Shown one piece after another: positions 34,973 through 45,275 of a stretch of DNA of 64,000 nucleotides. The translations under genes were made by a program, and so were the position numbers. The first letter of the stretch is position 1. Every line of letters begins with the position of its first letter. This DNA is from Sambucus nigra. Lineage: Eukaryota; Streptophyta; Magnoliopsida; Dipsacales; Adoxaceae. The DNA is taken from assembly GCA_949130495.1 (NCBI GenBank), contig OX422221.1, forward strand, positions 24,935,917 to 24,999,916, read 5' to 3'. The notes under the pieces are model-generated. The model searched no databases and was not told the origin of the DNA. It saw only the letters and a list, made by a program, of their open reading frames with translations.

Positions 34973-35280
34973 AGTTTCAGGTCTCTGTTCTGGACACCGA
35001 AAATTGCTAATTTTTCCTCTCTCCGTCCTCTTTATTTTGGCATTATCAGATTACAAATTCAGAGTGTTCTCGATTTGATCAAACAGTACATAGTTTGAAT
35101 CAAACAACTGTTCATACACCGCATTGTATCCTGAAGGCAGATTCTATTAAACCCATAGTGTACTCGCGGTTCTGTCTCAACCGGTTTGGGAGAAATTTTA
35201 CCTGAAATAAAGTGCTCCCAGAACGTGCCATGCAGAAATTAATTAATATATTTCGTTCTTTACATGTCAAAAATCCAACA

Positions 35281-36280
35281 TTATTTGCAGGTAAGCTACG
35301 AATTTTAAGATCTATGTTTTGATATTTCTCGAAAATGGTATCTCATATGGTCTCCTTCTGGTAGAACCAAAGATATCCTACTCTCTTTGCCTTATTTTGG
35401 GTATGCGATATTTTCGAGTATCCATATGTTCTCTCTCTTTCTGTTAAAGCCAATCCTCACTCTTTTTATTTGGTTTATCTCTTATTTTAATTGTGTAATT
35501 TTTTGGGCTTTAATGTTTATTATTTGCAGGTATGCTATGGTTTTTACAAATTCAAAGCTTTATTTAAGAATATCTCATACTGCATTTTTTGGTTCATCAT
35601 CACTTAAAGAAGTGGAGTTCAATGCAACTATGAGGCTTTCCCTTTCCCTTTCACTGTCATTCTGAACTCGGTTTCTGCCGAGGGTGTAGAGGTTTGACGC
35701 ACCTTTTCATTAAAGTTAAGGTGAGGTCGTATTTTATTCTACCATTTGTAACTTATTCTTAGTGCTTTATTCTACCATTTGTAAGTTATGGTGAGGTAGT
35801 ATTTTATTCTGCCATTAAAGTTATGGTGGGGTTTTCCATTGTTATGTATACATGAACATAGAGTTGTAAGGGGAAAAAATTACAAGGCCACAGTTTAAGT
35901 CTGATCATTCTCTCGCTTTCAATCATTCTTTCTTTTGTTTGCATTTGTCTCCCCAATTGGTATCTTATGTGGTGCTGAATCGATTTATTGTGTTGAATAA
36001 AAAATTATTTTATTTTTTATTTTCCCATTATGGTATTTCGAGTTATTTTAATTTGTTCAGTGTTTGGGTTGAAGAGCAAGGATCAAATTGGGCTCCCCTA
36101 CTTACGGCCAATATATATTTTTTAAGTTTTTTTTGGGTTTTATACATTTCATGATACTCTTAAAGAAATCATCAATAAATAATTTATTTTGATATTTAAA
36201 AAAAATAAATCTTGAACAGTTTTGAATAGTTTAACATTGATTAATTTTTTAAAATTTGAAAATAAATTTCTTTGGGATGT
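35281..36280. other. Non-coding, T-rich
   Basis: No recognisable gene. The phrase ttatttgcaggta occurs twice (35281 and ~35520) followed by similar text (agctac / tgctat), which suggests a small ancient duplication or repeated splice-like sites. Repeats of ttctaccatttgtaa lie near 35740-35790. Confidence 0.5.
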
Positions 36281-36289
36281 TTTTTTATA

Positions 36290-38091
36290 GAGTAATGATA
36301 TACTACCCGGGTGTTAACACCGGGTTAGTACATGGAGAGATTTTTTTATTTTTTATTTTTTTTGGTTTTTTATGTGATTTATTAGCATTATTTGACTTTT
36401 TTTTTCACAAAAAAAAAAACGGTTTTATTAAAAAATAATATTTTTTATAAACTAAAAAAAACTGTATTGTTTAAAAACACTATTTTAATATAAAAAGATT
36501 TTTTCTTCTGAAAAAAACTGTTTCCAAAAAGAAAAGTTGTTTAATATAAATATTTTTTTTTACATTTTGAAACAGTTTTAAGAAATACAAAAATTATTTT
36601 AAATGTTGTAAAATTAAAAAAAAAGTTCAAAAATAACGAGTGCCGCTGGCACGGACCTTTAAAAATAAGAGAATATTGGGTAAATGGGTGTTTAAGGGAC
36701 CAAATAAGTTGAAAATAATAAAAAACATAGTTTTTTATTAGATTAGTTTTTTAATGCAAAAATAAAAAATTATTTTAAATGTTGTAAAATTAAAAAAAAA
36801 AGGTTAAAAATAACGAGTGTCGCTGGCGCGGACCTTTAAAAATAAAAGAATATTGGGTAAATGGGTGTTTGAGAGACTAAATAGGTTGAAAATAATTAAA
36901 AACATAATTTTTTATTAGATTAGTTTTTTAATGCAAAAATACAAAATTTATTTTAAATGTTGTAAATTAAAAAAAAGGTTAAAAATAACGAGTGCCGCTG
37001 GCGCGGACCTCTAAAAATAAGAGAATATTGGGTAAATGGGTGTTTGAGGGACTAAATAAGTTGAAAATAATAAAAAACATAATTTTTTATTAGATTAGTT
37101 TTTTAATGCAAAAATACAAAAATTATTTTAAATGTTGTCAAATTAAAAAAAAAAGGTTAAAAATAACGAGTGCCGCTGGCGCGGACTTTTAAAAATAAGA
37201 GAATATTGGGTAAATGGGTGTTTGAGAGACTAAATAGGTTGAAAATAATTAAAAACATAATTTTTTATTAGATTAGTTTTTTAATGCAAAAATTATTTTA
37301 AATGTTGTAAATTAAAAAAAAAGGTTAAAAATAACGAGTGCTGCTGGCGCGGACCTTTAAAAATAAGAGAATATTGGGTAAATGGGTGTTTGATGGACTA
37401 AATAGGTTGAAAATAATTAAAAATATAATTTTTTATTAGATTAGGTTTTTAATGCAAAAATACAACAATTATTTTAAATGTTGTAAAATTAAAAAAAAAA
37501 AGTTAAAAATAACGAGTGCCGCTGGCGCGGACTTTTAAAAATAAGAGAATATTGAGTAAATGGGTGTTTGAGGGACTAAATAGGTTGAAAATAATTAAAA
37601 ACATAATTTTTTATTAGATTAGTTTTTTAACGCAAAAATACAACAATTATTTTAAATGTTCTAAAATTAAAAAAAAAGTTTAAAAATAACGAGTGCCGCT
37701 GTCGTGGACCTTTAAAAAAAAGAGAATATTGGGTAAATAGGTGTTTGAGGGACTAAATGAGTTAAAAAAAATTATTAGATTAGTTTTTTAATGCAGAAAT
37801 ACAAAAATTATTTCAAATGTTGGAAAATAAATAAAAAAAAGTTTAAAAATAACGGGTGCCGCTAGCGCAGACCTTTAAAAATAAAGAATATTGAGTAAAT
37901 GGGTGTCTGAGGGATAAAATGAGTTTTAAAAAAAATAATTGAAAAAAAACAAATAAACTATTCTAAAAAAAATATTTTTTATAATTGTTTTTAACTCATT
38001 TTACATGAAAAATAAAAAATAAATAAAAAATAAAGAAAAGGGCGTCCCTATGCTAGCCCGGGGTTAACACCCGGGTAGCCAAACATTATTC
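36290..38091. mobile_element. Non-autonomous Mutator-like element made of tandem repeats
   Basis: Flanked by a perfect 9-bp direct repeat ttttttata (36281-36289 and 38092-38100), the TSD length of Mutator-like elements. The ~35-bp terminal inverted repeats read GAGTAATG-N5-CTACCCGGG-TGTTAACACCGGG on the left and GAATAATG-N5-CTACCCGGG-TGTTAACCCCGGG on the right. Nearly all of the interior is eight tandem copies of a ~175-bp unit with the anchor aacgagtgccgctggcgcgg at 36635, 36812, 36987, 37165, 37333, 37511, 37688 and 37851. There is no transposase ORF. Confidence 0.88.
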
Positions 38092-38132
38092 TTTTTTATA
38101 TTTGGGACGTGTTTAAAAATATGAAACTTTGT

Positions 38133-38630
38133 AACATTTGGAAGGTTAAAGCACCGCCGAAAGTCAGATTCTTTGTGTGGACAGCGGCCAGACAGGCCAT
38201 TCTGACTCTTGAGGGGCTACAAAAGAGAGGTATTCGGCTAGCGAGTCGTTGTTGGTTATGCAAGGAGAATGAGGAGAAGACTAACCACCTTCTACTTCAT
38301 TGCAAGGTGGCTAGAGGCATGTGGGACATTTTCTTTGCTATCACTAGGATCGCTTGGGTGATGTCTGTCTCTGTTAGGGTTCTTTTAGAGGGGTGGAGAC
38401 CCCCGTGGGGGTGGATGGGCAACAGGAGGGTGTGGTGTTTAGTGCCTCATTGCATTTTGTGGACAGTATGGAAGGAGAGAAACGCGAGATGCTTTCAGGG
38501 CATCGAGACGGCACCTTCGAGACTCCGGTATCTGTTTTTGCGCACCCTGCTTTGTTGGTATAAGGAAAGCCTCACTGTCACGACCCAGGAGGTTCTTGAG
38601 TTTGTTGAGGAGCTTCAGTCGACTTGGTAG
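38133..38630 (+). pseudogene. LINE ORF2 C-terminus (zf-RVT domain)
   Basis: The frame encodes the zinc-binding region found C-terminal to plant LINE reverse transcriptase (zf-RVT type): WKVKAPPKVRFFVWTAA, LQKRGIRLASRCWLCKENEE, then NHLLLHCKVARGMW. It has the CX2C and HxxxHC ligands. A Trp-rich tail follows and a natural stop lies at 38628. The RT and endonuclease parts are missing because of 5' truncation. The ATG at 38121 belongs to the target duplication and not to the element. Confidence 0.92.
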
Positions 38631-38761
38631 TATGGTTTTCTGGTTTTCAGGTTGTTTTGCTTTGTTAGATTGATCTTAACTTTGTTTTTGTATACTTCCT
38701 GTATACGGGTTCGCTCCCTTAGCGTTGGTTATATTATATCATTTACTTATCAAAAAAAAAA
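38133..38761 (+). mobile_element. 5'-truncated L1-type LINE with TSD
   Basis: Starts abruptly within the coding region and ends in an A-rich tail (38752-38766). It is flanked by the 18-bp direct repeat aaaaatatgaaactttgt (38115-38132 and 38762-38779, the A's being shared with the tail). Long TSD, A-tail and 5' truncation are the signature of target-primed reverse transcription. It inserted only ~40 bp from the right end of the Mutator-like element. Confidence 0.92.
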
Positions 38762-38779
38762 AAAAATATGAAACTTTGT

Positions 38780-40560
38780 CTATTTCGATTTTAAGTCTAA
38801 AAATATTATTTTGAACTTTTTCACGCAACTTTAACCAAACACATAAAAAAGTATATTTTAAATTGACATTATTTTCCATGAAATAAAAATTGACTTTTGG
38901 CTTAAGTTTTTATTGCCTTTTCCATATTTATTTTTTATTGACATTTATTTTATTTTTTTTTAAATTTGCCGTAATTTTGTATTGAAATTCAAAGTTAATA
39001 GAAATCAAATCATTTGTTTTATCTGTGAAAAGTGATTCTCAAGGATTGTGACAAAAGTGTACACACCCGTAGATTATATCGATCTTGCGGTCTAGAAAGA
39101 AACACAAAATGCAGTGCTAAAAACATGACACATCGCACATATAACTATATACGCAAAAGATTTAATATAATCATTGAATCCATCTGCCGTCGTTTCAAAA
39201 CAAATACTAGTTCTGGTTTTAAATAAAAACCGTGGGCGGATTTAAAATTATTTAAGATGGGAGCCAGCTGAAACACACTTTAACGTCGATAATTAAGAGG
39301 ACACGCTTAAGGCTATAAGCCTAGGTACTATGACAAGCCAATGGTCTAATCGAACACAGTGGGGGCATTAAATATTAGCAGTTATAGGAGGCCACACATA
39401 CATGAGTCCATACAGGATAAAAGATATATTTAATCATATATTATCTACACATGCATGCAAACATATTATTGGACACAAAAATAACCTTTTTAGACACGAG
39501 CAATAATAAAATGAAAGGCAATGTCTTCAATAAACATGCAAACATATTTTTGACGAAATTTTTGACGAACTATATTTCTTTAAAGCTTTGTTTTACAAAT
39601 TTTTATGTAACAAAACTTTTCAAAAGATGTATTTTATATACTTTGTTTTATAATATTTTTTATAAAACATAACTTTTTAAAAAATTGTATTTTTTTGAAA
39701 CAAACTAAATTTTGACTTTAATACATTACTAATTTTTTTTAGACTTTAATACAAGATATGAATAATACAAGACACGATGAAAGGGAGATCCAGTTTTTGG
39801 CCGAGTTTTAATACCCACACATAAAACAAAAATGGGTACGAATTTTTAATGCACATTTTGATGCCGCTGGCGGGATCCACAACAATAAGGCACTGAGTTT
39901 CTAAACTGAGTCCAAAATTGAGTCTCCCTATACTTATTTAAATACAATTTGACAAGAATAACACGAGTAAAATTATGAATTAATCATGTCATTGTATGAA
40001 TGTCAGGGAAAAAACCCATAGTACCTATAAGAAAAAAGTTGGCCAGACTCTATATTTTGATCCCAATAATTTGATCTCTTAGTTTAAACTACTTTTTATT
40101 TTACAAACTTTGTTTTTTTCAAATTTTTATAAAACATAACTTTTTTTAAAAATGTATTTTTAATACTTTGTTTTATATATATTTTTTATAAAACAGAACT
40201 TAAAAAATGTATTTTTTTTTGTAAGAAACTAAGTTTTGACTTTAGTACATTATTATTATTTTACATTTTAATACACAACACGAATAACGTCACTTGTAAT
40301 TTTTCACGTCACACGAAAATACTATTTGACACGAATGACGCGAGTAAAATTATGAAATAATCGTGTAATTGTATTAATGTTAGGTGAAAAACTCGACCCC
40401 TAATGTCATGATTAATTCGTCAAGTTTTTATTAAAAAACGATGTCCAATTTTCAGTGTGCCATTACGACGTATTATACGAGGTTCAAGATAGACTATTAT
40501 TATTGTTACTCCAATCAATGACGTACACTTTCGAAAATTTGCATCGTTCCTTCAGGCACG
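38780..40560. repeat. Non-coding with an internal segmental duplication
   Basis: Two diverged direct copies are present. The 39560-39760 block (aaacataactttt, gtatttttt, actaaattttgacttt, taatacatta) recurs at 40080-40270. The 39950-40015 block (gacaagaataacacgagtaa, aattatgaa, ttgtatgaatgtcagg) recurs at 40325-40392. The second copy is ~140 bp shorter. No ORF or element end was recognised. Confidence 0.6.
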
Positions 40561-40570
40561 GGAATACCCC

Positions 40571-40571
40571 A

Positions 40572-40613
<42 letters not shown>
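40571..40613. repeat. (GT)n(AT)n microsatellite
   Basis: gtgtgtgtgtgtgtgt followed by tatatatatatatata. Confidence 0.9.
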
Positions 40614-40812
40614 TAAATCTAGGCTACCAGTGTACTACATCCATACACAAGCCTAAAACAAGGAAGTCTATAATCCGACTTAATTTCAATTAATCATACA
40701 CTAATTAATTTCATTGTCTTGGTGTCACTCTACCATATATACCCGGACTACCTCGCTTGGCCCGAAATTCAAAATCACCAAATCATTATTCAATTCCTTC
40801 CATTAAGCTTAG

Positions 40813-42258
40813 TGATTAGGCATAAATTCTTCACATTTATCCCCTTAATTTCGGTATTTTTATGATCCCGTGCGGTGTAAATAGCTTGGATTTGTCTCAT
40901 ATCTATGCTACTAACCCTTTTTGGTAAATATTTCGTATTTTGTGTATCTCTTATGTGTTTTACAGGTTTTTCATGCAAGAAAGATGGAAAAGAGAACTCA
41001 AAATAGTGAAAGAAATCAAGAATCGGGGAGTTGAGGGGCATTTTCGTAATTTTGTAGCCTTATCCGGAGGTGGGGCCAACTGAAAAGTTGAAGAGCTTTC
41101 AATTACAAGAACACTGGAAAAAACGACACCTCAATCCGAGTTACGGTGAAGAAGTTATGCCCATTTGAAGTTGAGAAGAAATCCAAGAAAAAAGCTGTCA
41201 GACCCGAACCGAACCGATGCTGAGAAAAAAGAACCAGTCTGCCCACTTGTCACGCACCAGATCCGTTACGGAATTAGTCACGCTCCAGATCCGTTACAAA
41301 ATTAGTCACGCTTTCTAAGTGTGACAAATTGGTAGATACGGGATTTTTATTTTGTGCTTATCTTTTAGCCAAAAGAGTTTTATGTGTTGGGGACTCTTCT
41401 AAACGACCTCTAGCCTATATATTTAGTCATTAGGACTCTTTTTATTCAGATTTCATTCATGTAAAAGCTCGATAACAAGTAGGAACATCTAGGAGAAAGA
41501 TTCACATATTTTGCACCATCAATTCAAGAGCTTTTTCGGTTTTTCTTCAATCTTTGATTTCTTCTTGCATGTTCTTGTTCTTCAATCGTGGTAACTTTAA
41601 TTTTCAGTACTTTTATTATTATTTACCATGTTAGGCTAGGTTTTTAAAGGTTGGGATACATGAACCCAATTTGATGTGTTAATTGCATGTGTATAATATT
41701 AGTCCTCTGAATTTAATGATTGATTATGTCCGTATTGCGTAGTTACACAACAATTGTAGATCTTTATATCTCGTTTACCTCTGGGTACTCGTGATGATTT
41801 AGAGTGCAATTCGAATGCTACTATCGCGATACTGATTTACTCATCCTCAGATTAGGTATGACGCGGGCTTGAACCTCGTATACGTAATGCTTGGGAGTAC
41901 TAAATTCCGGGTCAAATTAATCAGTTAAATTTATGATTAGTTTTATACCGTCAATACACTAGGGTTGGGGGATTGTGTCTCTACCTTAATTTTTCCAATT
42001 AGTTTTAGTTAACTTTTTTATTTTTCCCTTTCTCACTCAATCATCTTATTTTTATTTCTTTTTAGTGTCAAGTTAGGGTTAACAGTCTTACCTTTGTCGT
42101 CACGTTCACTCATCCTAGTTCCCTGAGGATTCGATACCCAGACTCGCCACTATACTCCGCAAGAGTGTAGTTAAAGTTTAGGTTTTTTTGTATTGTGGTT
42201 GGAAGCCGACAACAACGACTAGCGTATTTACACGAACGCTCGGTTTCCGACTCGATCA
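40813..42258 (+). repeat. Element D 5' LTR
   Basis: TG...CA borders. A TATA-like cctatatatttag (~41417) lies about 840 bp before the LTR end. A 90-codon ORF is present in the 3' LTR copy (45403-45672), but here it is disrupted near 41065 by loss of one base, so it is not conserved coding sequence. Confidence 0.95.
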
Positions 42259-42261
42259 AAA

Positions 42262-42279
42262 TGGCGCCGTTGCCGGGGA
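42262..42279 (+). promoter_or_regulatory. Element D primer-binding site (tRNA-Asp)
   Basis: TGGCGCCGTTGCCGGGGA, an 18-nt complement of the plant tRNA-Asp 3' end, begins 3 bp after the LTR. Confidence 0.93.
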
Positions 42280-42381
42280 ATTAGGTAGACTTTAGGTTAG
42301 GTTGGTTAATCCCGAATTTGATCTTTTAAAAAAAAAAATCCAAAAATATGGGTGTCACGTTTTTTAATTGCCTAATTTGAA

Positions 42382-42603
42382 ATGTCTTACTTTAACTCCT
42401 TTGGTGGGTTTAATTGTTATGATAATAGTGAGGGGGAGGAGGCGCTCAAGATTTATAAACATTGGATCAATATCACTAAAGATGAGTATAAAAAATACAA
42501 GCCCAGTGCTAAGGCCATCCAAATTTATCAAAATGAATTGCTTGAAGAAAAAAGACTTGAAAAAGAATATCGGGAAAAAAATCGTTATTGGGAGCAAAGT
42601 TAG
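42382..42603 (+). CDS. Element D ORF1 (unrecognised, charged helical)
   Basis: 73 codons after an ATG 100 bp past the PBS, the usual place for a gag start. The product begins MSYFNSFGGFNCYDNS and is then rich in Lys/Glu with a likely helix (ELLEEKRLEKEYREKN). I do not recognise a domain. It overlaps ORF2 by about 40 nt in the -1 frame. The overlap holds GGGAAAAAAAT, in which A-AAA-AAT fits the slippery heptamer rule in the ORF1 frame. Either ORF1 and ORF2 are one protein by -1 frameshifting, or a one-base indel in the A run split a single frame. It is element-encoded and not a host gene. Confidence 0.5.
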   Translation: MSYFNSFGGFNCYDNSEGEEALKIYKHWINITKDEYKKYKPSAKAIQIYQNELLEEKRLEKEYREKNRYWEQS

Positions 42604-43505
42604 ATGCATTATTTGAACCCAATGAGGATTTTCCTTCCGATATTTTTGAAGTTGAAGAATGTTTTCAACCAAATGAGGAATCCGAGGTGCTAGAACAAAG
42701 GAAGCCTACTTTGGAAGAACTCATGCTTATTAGCAAAAAGCAATCCGACGACCTTGCTACTTTAGAGTTGAAAGTTAGAGCAACTTGCAAGGAGTTTAAT
42801 GATTATTTGGATAGCTTAGAGAAAGTCGGGACTTGCGCTTCCCCTAACAATTTTGAGAACGAAATCATTGAGAGTGATCCAAGTACTTTTGAATCTCAAC
42901 CTATTATAAATATTTCAAAATCTATTGAGGTTGAGGATCAACTGTCTCCTTGTGTCACCACTATTATCGAACCATTAAATCCATTACAAGAACTGGATGA
43001 ATGTCTTGAGGATGTTGATCCGATTCTTATATGGGAATGTTTTTTTGAGATGCTTCATCTTACAGGCCATACACTTAGACGTGTCACTCCACCAGATCCA
43101 GTTGAAAATTTTGGGGGAGAAGATTTTGAGGACAAGGACTCTATGCTTAAATTGTTTTCCAAGATGGACTCTTTATGTTTGTGTGCCCCTCTCCCCATAC
43201 TACTTGAAAAATCGTTGGGAGGTGATTATATTTTTCTTGGATCTCAATTGTACTTGTCCCACCTAGCATCCAAACCCCCCATCATTCCGTTAAAATTTTT
43301 AATTGGTGATGGTTCATTTTTTCCATCTCACACATGCCTTCCGTTGTTCAAACGGAATCCTTATTTTTCGGGAGGCATGCATCCTAGTGAGGGTACACCA
43401 TTAATCCCTCAAAGTCATATTGTATTTTGGGTGGACCCTCAAATTTTTCGACTTCTAGTTTATAATTTATTAGAATTTGAAAATCGTAGGTTGTACAATA
43501 GTTAG
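42561..43505 (+). CDS. Element D ORF2 (acidic protein of unknown function)
   Basis: An open frame of ~315 codons without its own early ATG (it opens at 42561; the first plausible non-ATG start is 42588). The product is acidic, with a helical stretch (KPTLEELMLISKKQSDDLAT), ELKVRATCKEFNDYLDSLEK, and a more hydrophobic C-terminal part ending LLEFENRRLYNS. No zinc knuckle, protease, RT or integrase motifs are present. It looks like the conserved product of a non-autonomous plant LTR element. Its survival without stops in a young copy suggests it may matter for mobilisation or packaging, but that is inference. Confidence 0.5.
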   Translation, partial: KRISGKKSLLGAKLDALFEPNEDFPSDIFEVEECFQPNEESEVLEQRKPTLEELMLISKKQSDDLATLELKVRATCKEFNDYLDSLEKVGTCASPNNFENEIIESDPSTFESQPIINISKSIEVEDQLSPCVTTIIEPLNPLQELDECLEDVDPILIWECFFEMLHLTGHTLRRVTPPDPVENFGGEDFEDKDSMLKLFSKMDSLCLCAPLPILLEKSLGGDYIFLGSQLYLSHLASKPPIIPLKFLIGDGSFFPSHTCLPLFKRNPYFSGGMHPSEGTPLIPQSHIVFWVDPQIFRLLVYNLLEFENRRLYNS

Positions 43506-45275
43506 CTTATTTTTTTTTTTAAATTTTTTTAGTTTAGTGTTTTTGTTATTATTTTTGCTATGCTTGGTTCTAACATGTTTTGTAGATTCAATGGACTCGC
43601 ATTCATCGGGGATCGCTCCAATTGGGTAATATCTTTCTTTTCCTCTCTTTATGTTGTGTTCTTGATTCGCATTGAGGACAATGCAACATTTAAGTTAGGG
43701 GGTGTGGGATATCCTTCCCATTTATTGTTTAGTTTCATTGATTTGATCACGTGTTCGTTCCAAGTATGTTTTTTTTAGAAAAAAAAAAAATCATAAATTT
43801 AAAAAAAAAATAAATCATAAAATTTTGAAAAAGCCAAAAATATTTTTGTTCAAAATAAATAAAAATTGGAATTCAAATTTTTCAAAAATATCATTAAAAG
43901 TCGGTTTAAAGTCTCGAGTTGTAAAATTCAACATACACAAAGCCGAAATTGACCAAAGATGGAAATTGTGCGAAAATTGACGACTTAACGAATAAATGTG
44001 GAGATTAACAAACCCGGTGAGATTCGAGCCTATCACGTTTTGCGAGATTTTAAATCAATCCGAGTTAATTGTTAACTCAAAGTTCTTTTTAGCAGCTAAT
44101 AAGTTGTCAAGGATCTCAATTCTTTCATTTTGATCGGTTTTGAAAAATTTGTGCAATATTGCCTTGAAAAATGTGCCAAATTAGTCTCTAAACTTAATTT
44201 CACCTCGAAACGCATATGGTAAGCAATTGGCAATTCGGACAATGAAGTAGGCCATCGTTTGTCACCCCAAAAATATTGGCCAGAAAAAGTAGCGAAAAAT
44301 TACCCTTTTTGTAACCCAAATTGAGCCGAATAATTTTCCCTTTCGCTTGACAACCCGAAAAACCCAAAATAGCTGGAATTGTGAAAAATAAAGAAATTCA
44401 GAATTTAAGTCCGAAAAGTGCAACAAAAAGGGGCAAGAAAAAAATAGAAGAATGCTCAACAAAAATAGCAAGAAAAGAAAAGAAGTGAAAAAAAAAATGA
44501 GCAATAGCCTGGAAAAAAAAGCACAAATGGACATCCTAAATAACTTTTCCAATTCCGAATTTTCCGACCATTTTCATTTTACCCAATGCAACCTTCAACC
44601 CGAAAAAGTCCTAACCGAGTCCAAATTGCGAAAATTGATTACCGCGTGGAGAGCTAAGACACCAAAAGATAATATAAGAGGCTAAGTGCGCGGAATAAAG
44701 GCAATGTTCCCGTTTTTAAAATCGTAATCCGTTGAAGAGATCCTTTCGCCATAAAATTTTCGTCTTTCTAATTGCATGCGTGAATTTGCTTCAATTACAT
44801 TTACTCTTTATATCACGCATACCGAGAGAATAGCCATAATCCGAGAGGTTCGTTTCAGAGAGTATTCCGTGAGAAATTGAAATCAAAACGAATTTTCGGA
44901 TAAGTAACGTAATGATCAATCGGTGAAAATTGGCGGTTAAATTTTCGGCTTCGCACACACACACTATGGTTTGAGACTCGTAAATATGATTTAATGATGA
45001 ATATTTTCTGGAAAAGTTTGAATTGCTCAATTTTTGCATATTTTGAATTTTCTTTGAGTCGAATTTTGTGGGTATATTCACTGTAAACCCTCACGAGACA
45101 CAACTCGTCCTACTAGGGTAACCTAGGGGTTTAAAGGCTTGTTGCATACGCTAAATGCAATCGCTTGCCCGCGAAAAAGGTATTCTATCCCAATAAAGTT
45201 TTTGAAGGGTCCTTAACTCATACTATCGTTCTTTTACATTGCTCGGGACGCGCAAAGTTCTAAGTTAGGGGGGTT
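43506..45275 (+). other. Element D 3' untranslated interior and polypurine tracts
   Basis: Non-coding. An internal polypurine-like tttaagttagggggtgtgg lies at ~43689-43705, and a terminal one, taagttagggggg, at 45261-45273 just before the 3' LTR. The duplicated tract suggests a central plus-strand primer. Short ORFs in between are not supported. Confidence 0.65.

Larger units (their letters stand above)
34270..35280 (+). repeat. 3' LTR of a truncated LTR retrotransposon
   Basis: 1011 bp from TGTTGGATAAA to ATCCAACA; the terminal 8 bp are inverted repeats. Inside are the phrase cccacattggaagag, a pair of CACGTG boxes and a TATA box (34964) followed by a plausible leader. No 5' LTR or coding part lies to the left, and the flanks (gggaa / ttatt) do not form a TSD, as expected if only the 3' end of the element remains. 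Copia or gypsy origin is not resolved. Confidence 0.75.

Noticed and set aside
34265..35285. Solo LTR with target-site duplication
   Set aside because: The flanks gggaa and ttatt do not match, and the left flank is a polypurine tract, so it is a 3' LTR of a truncated element.
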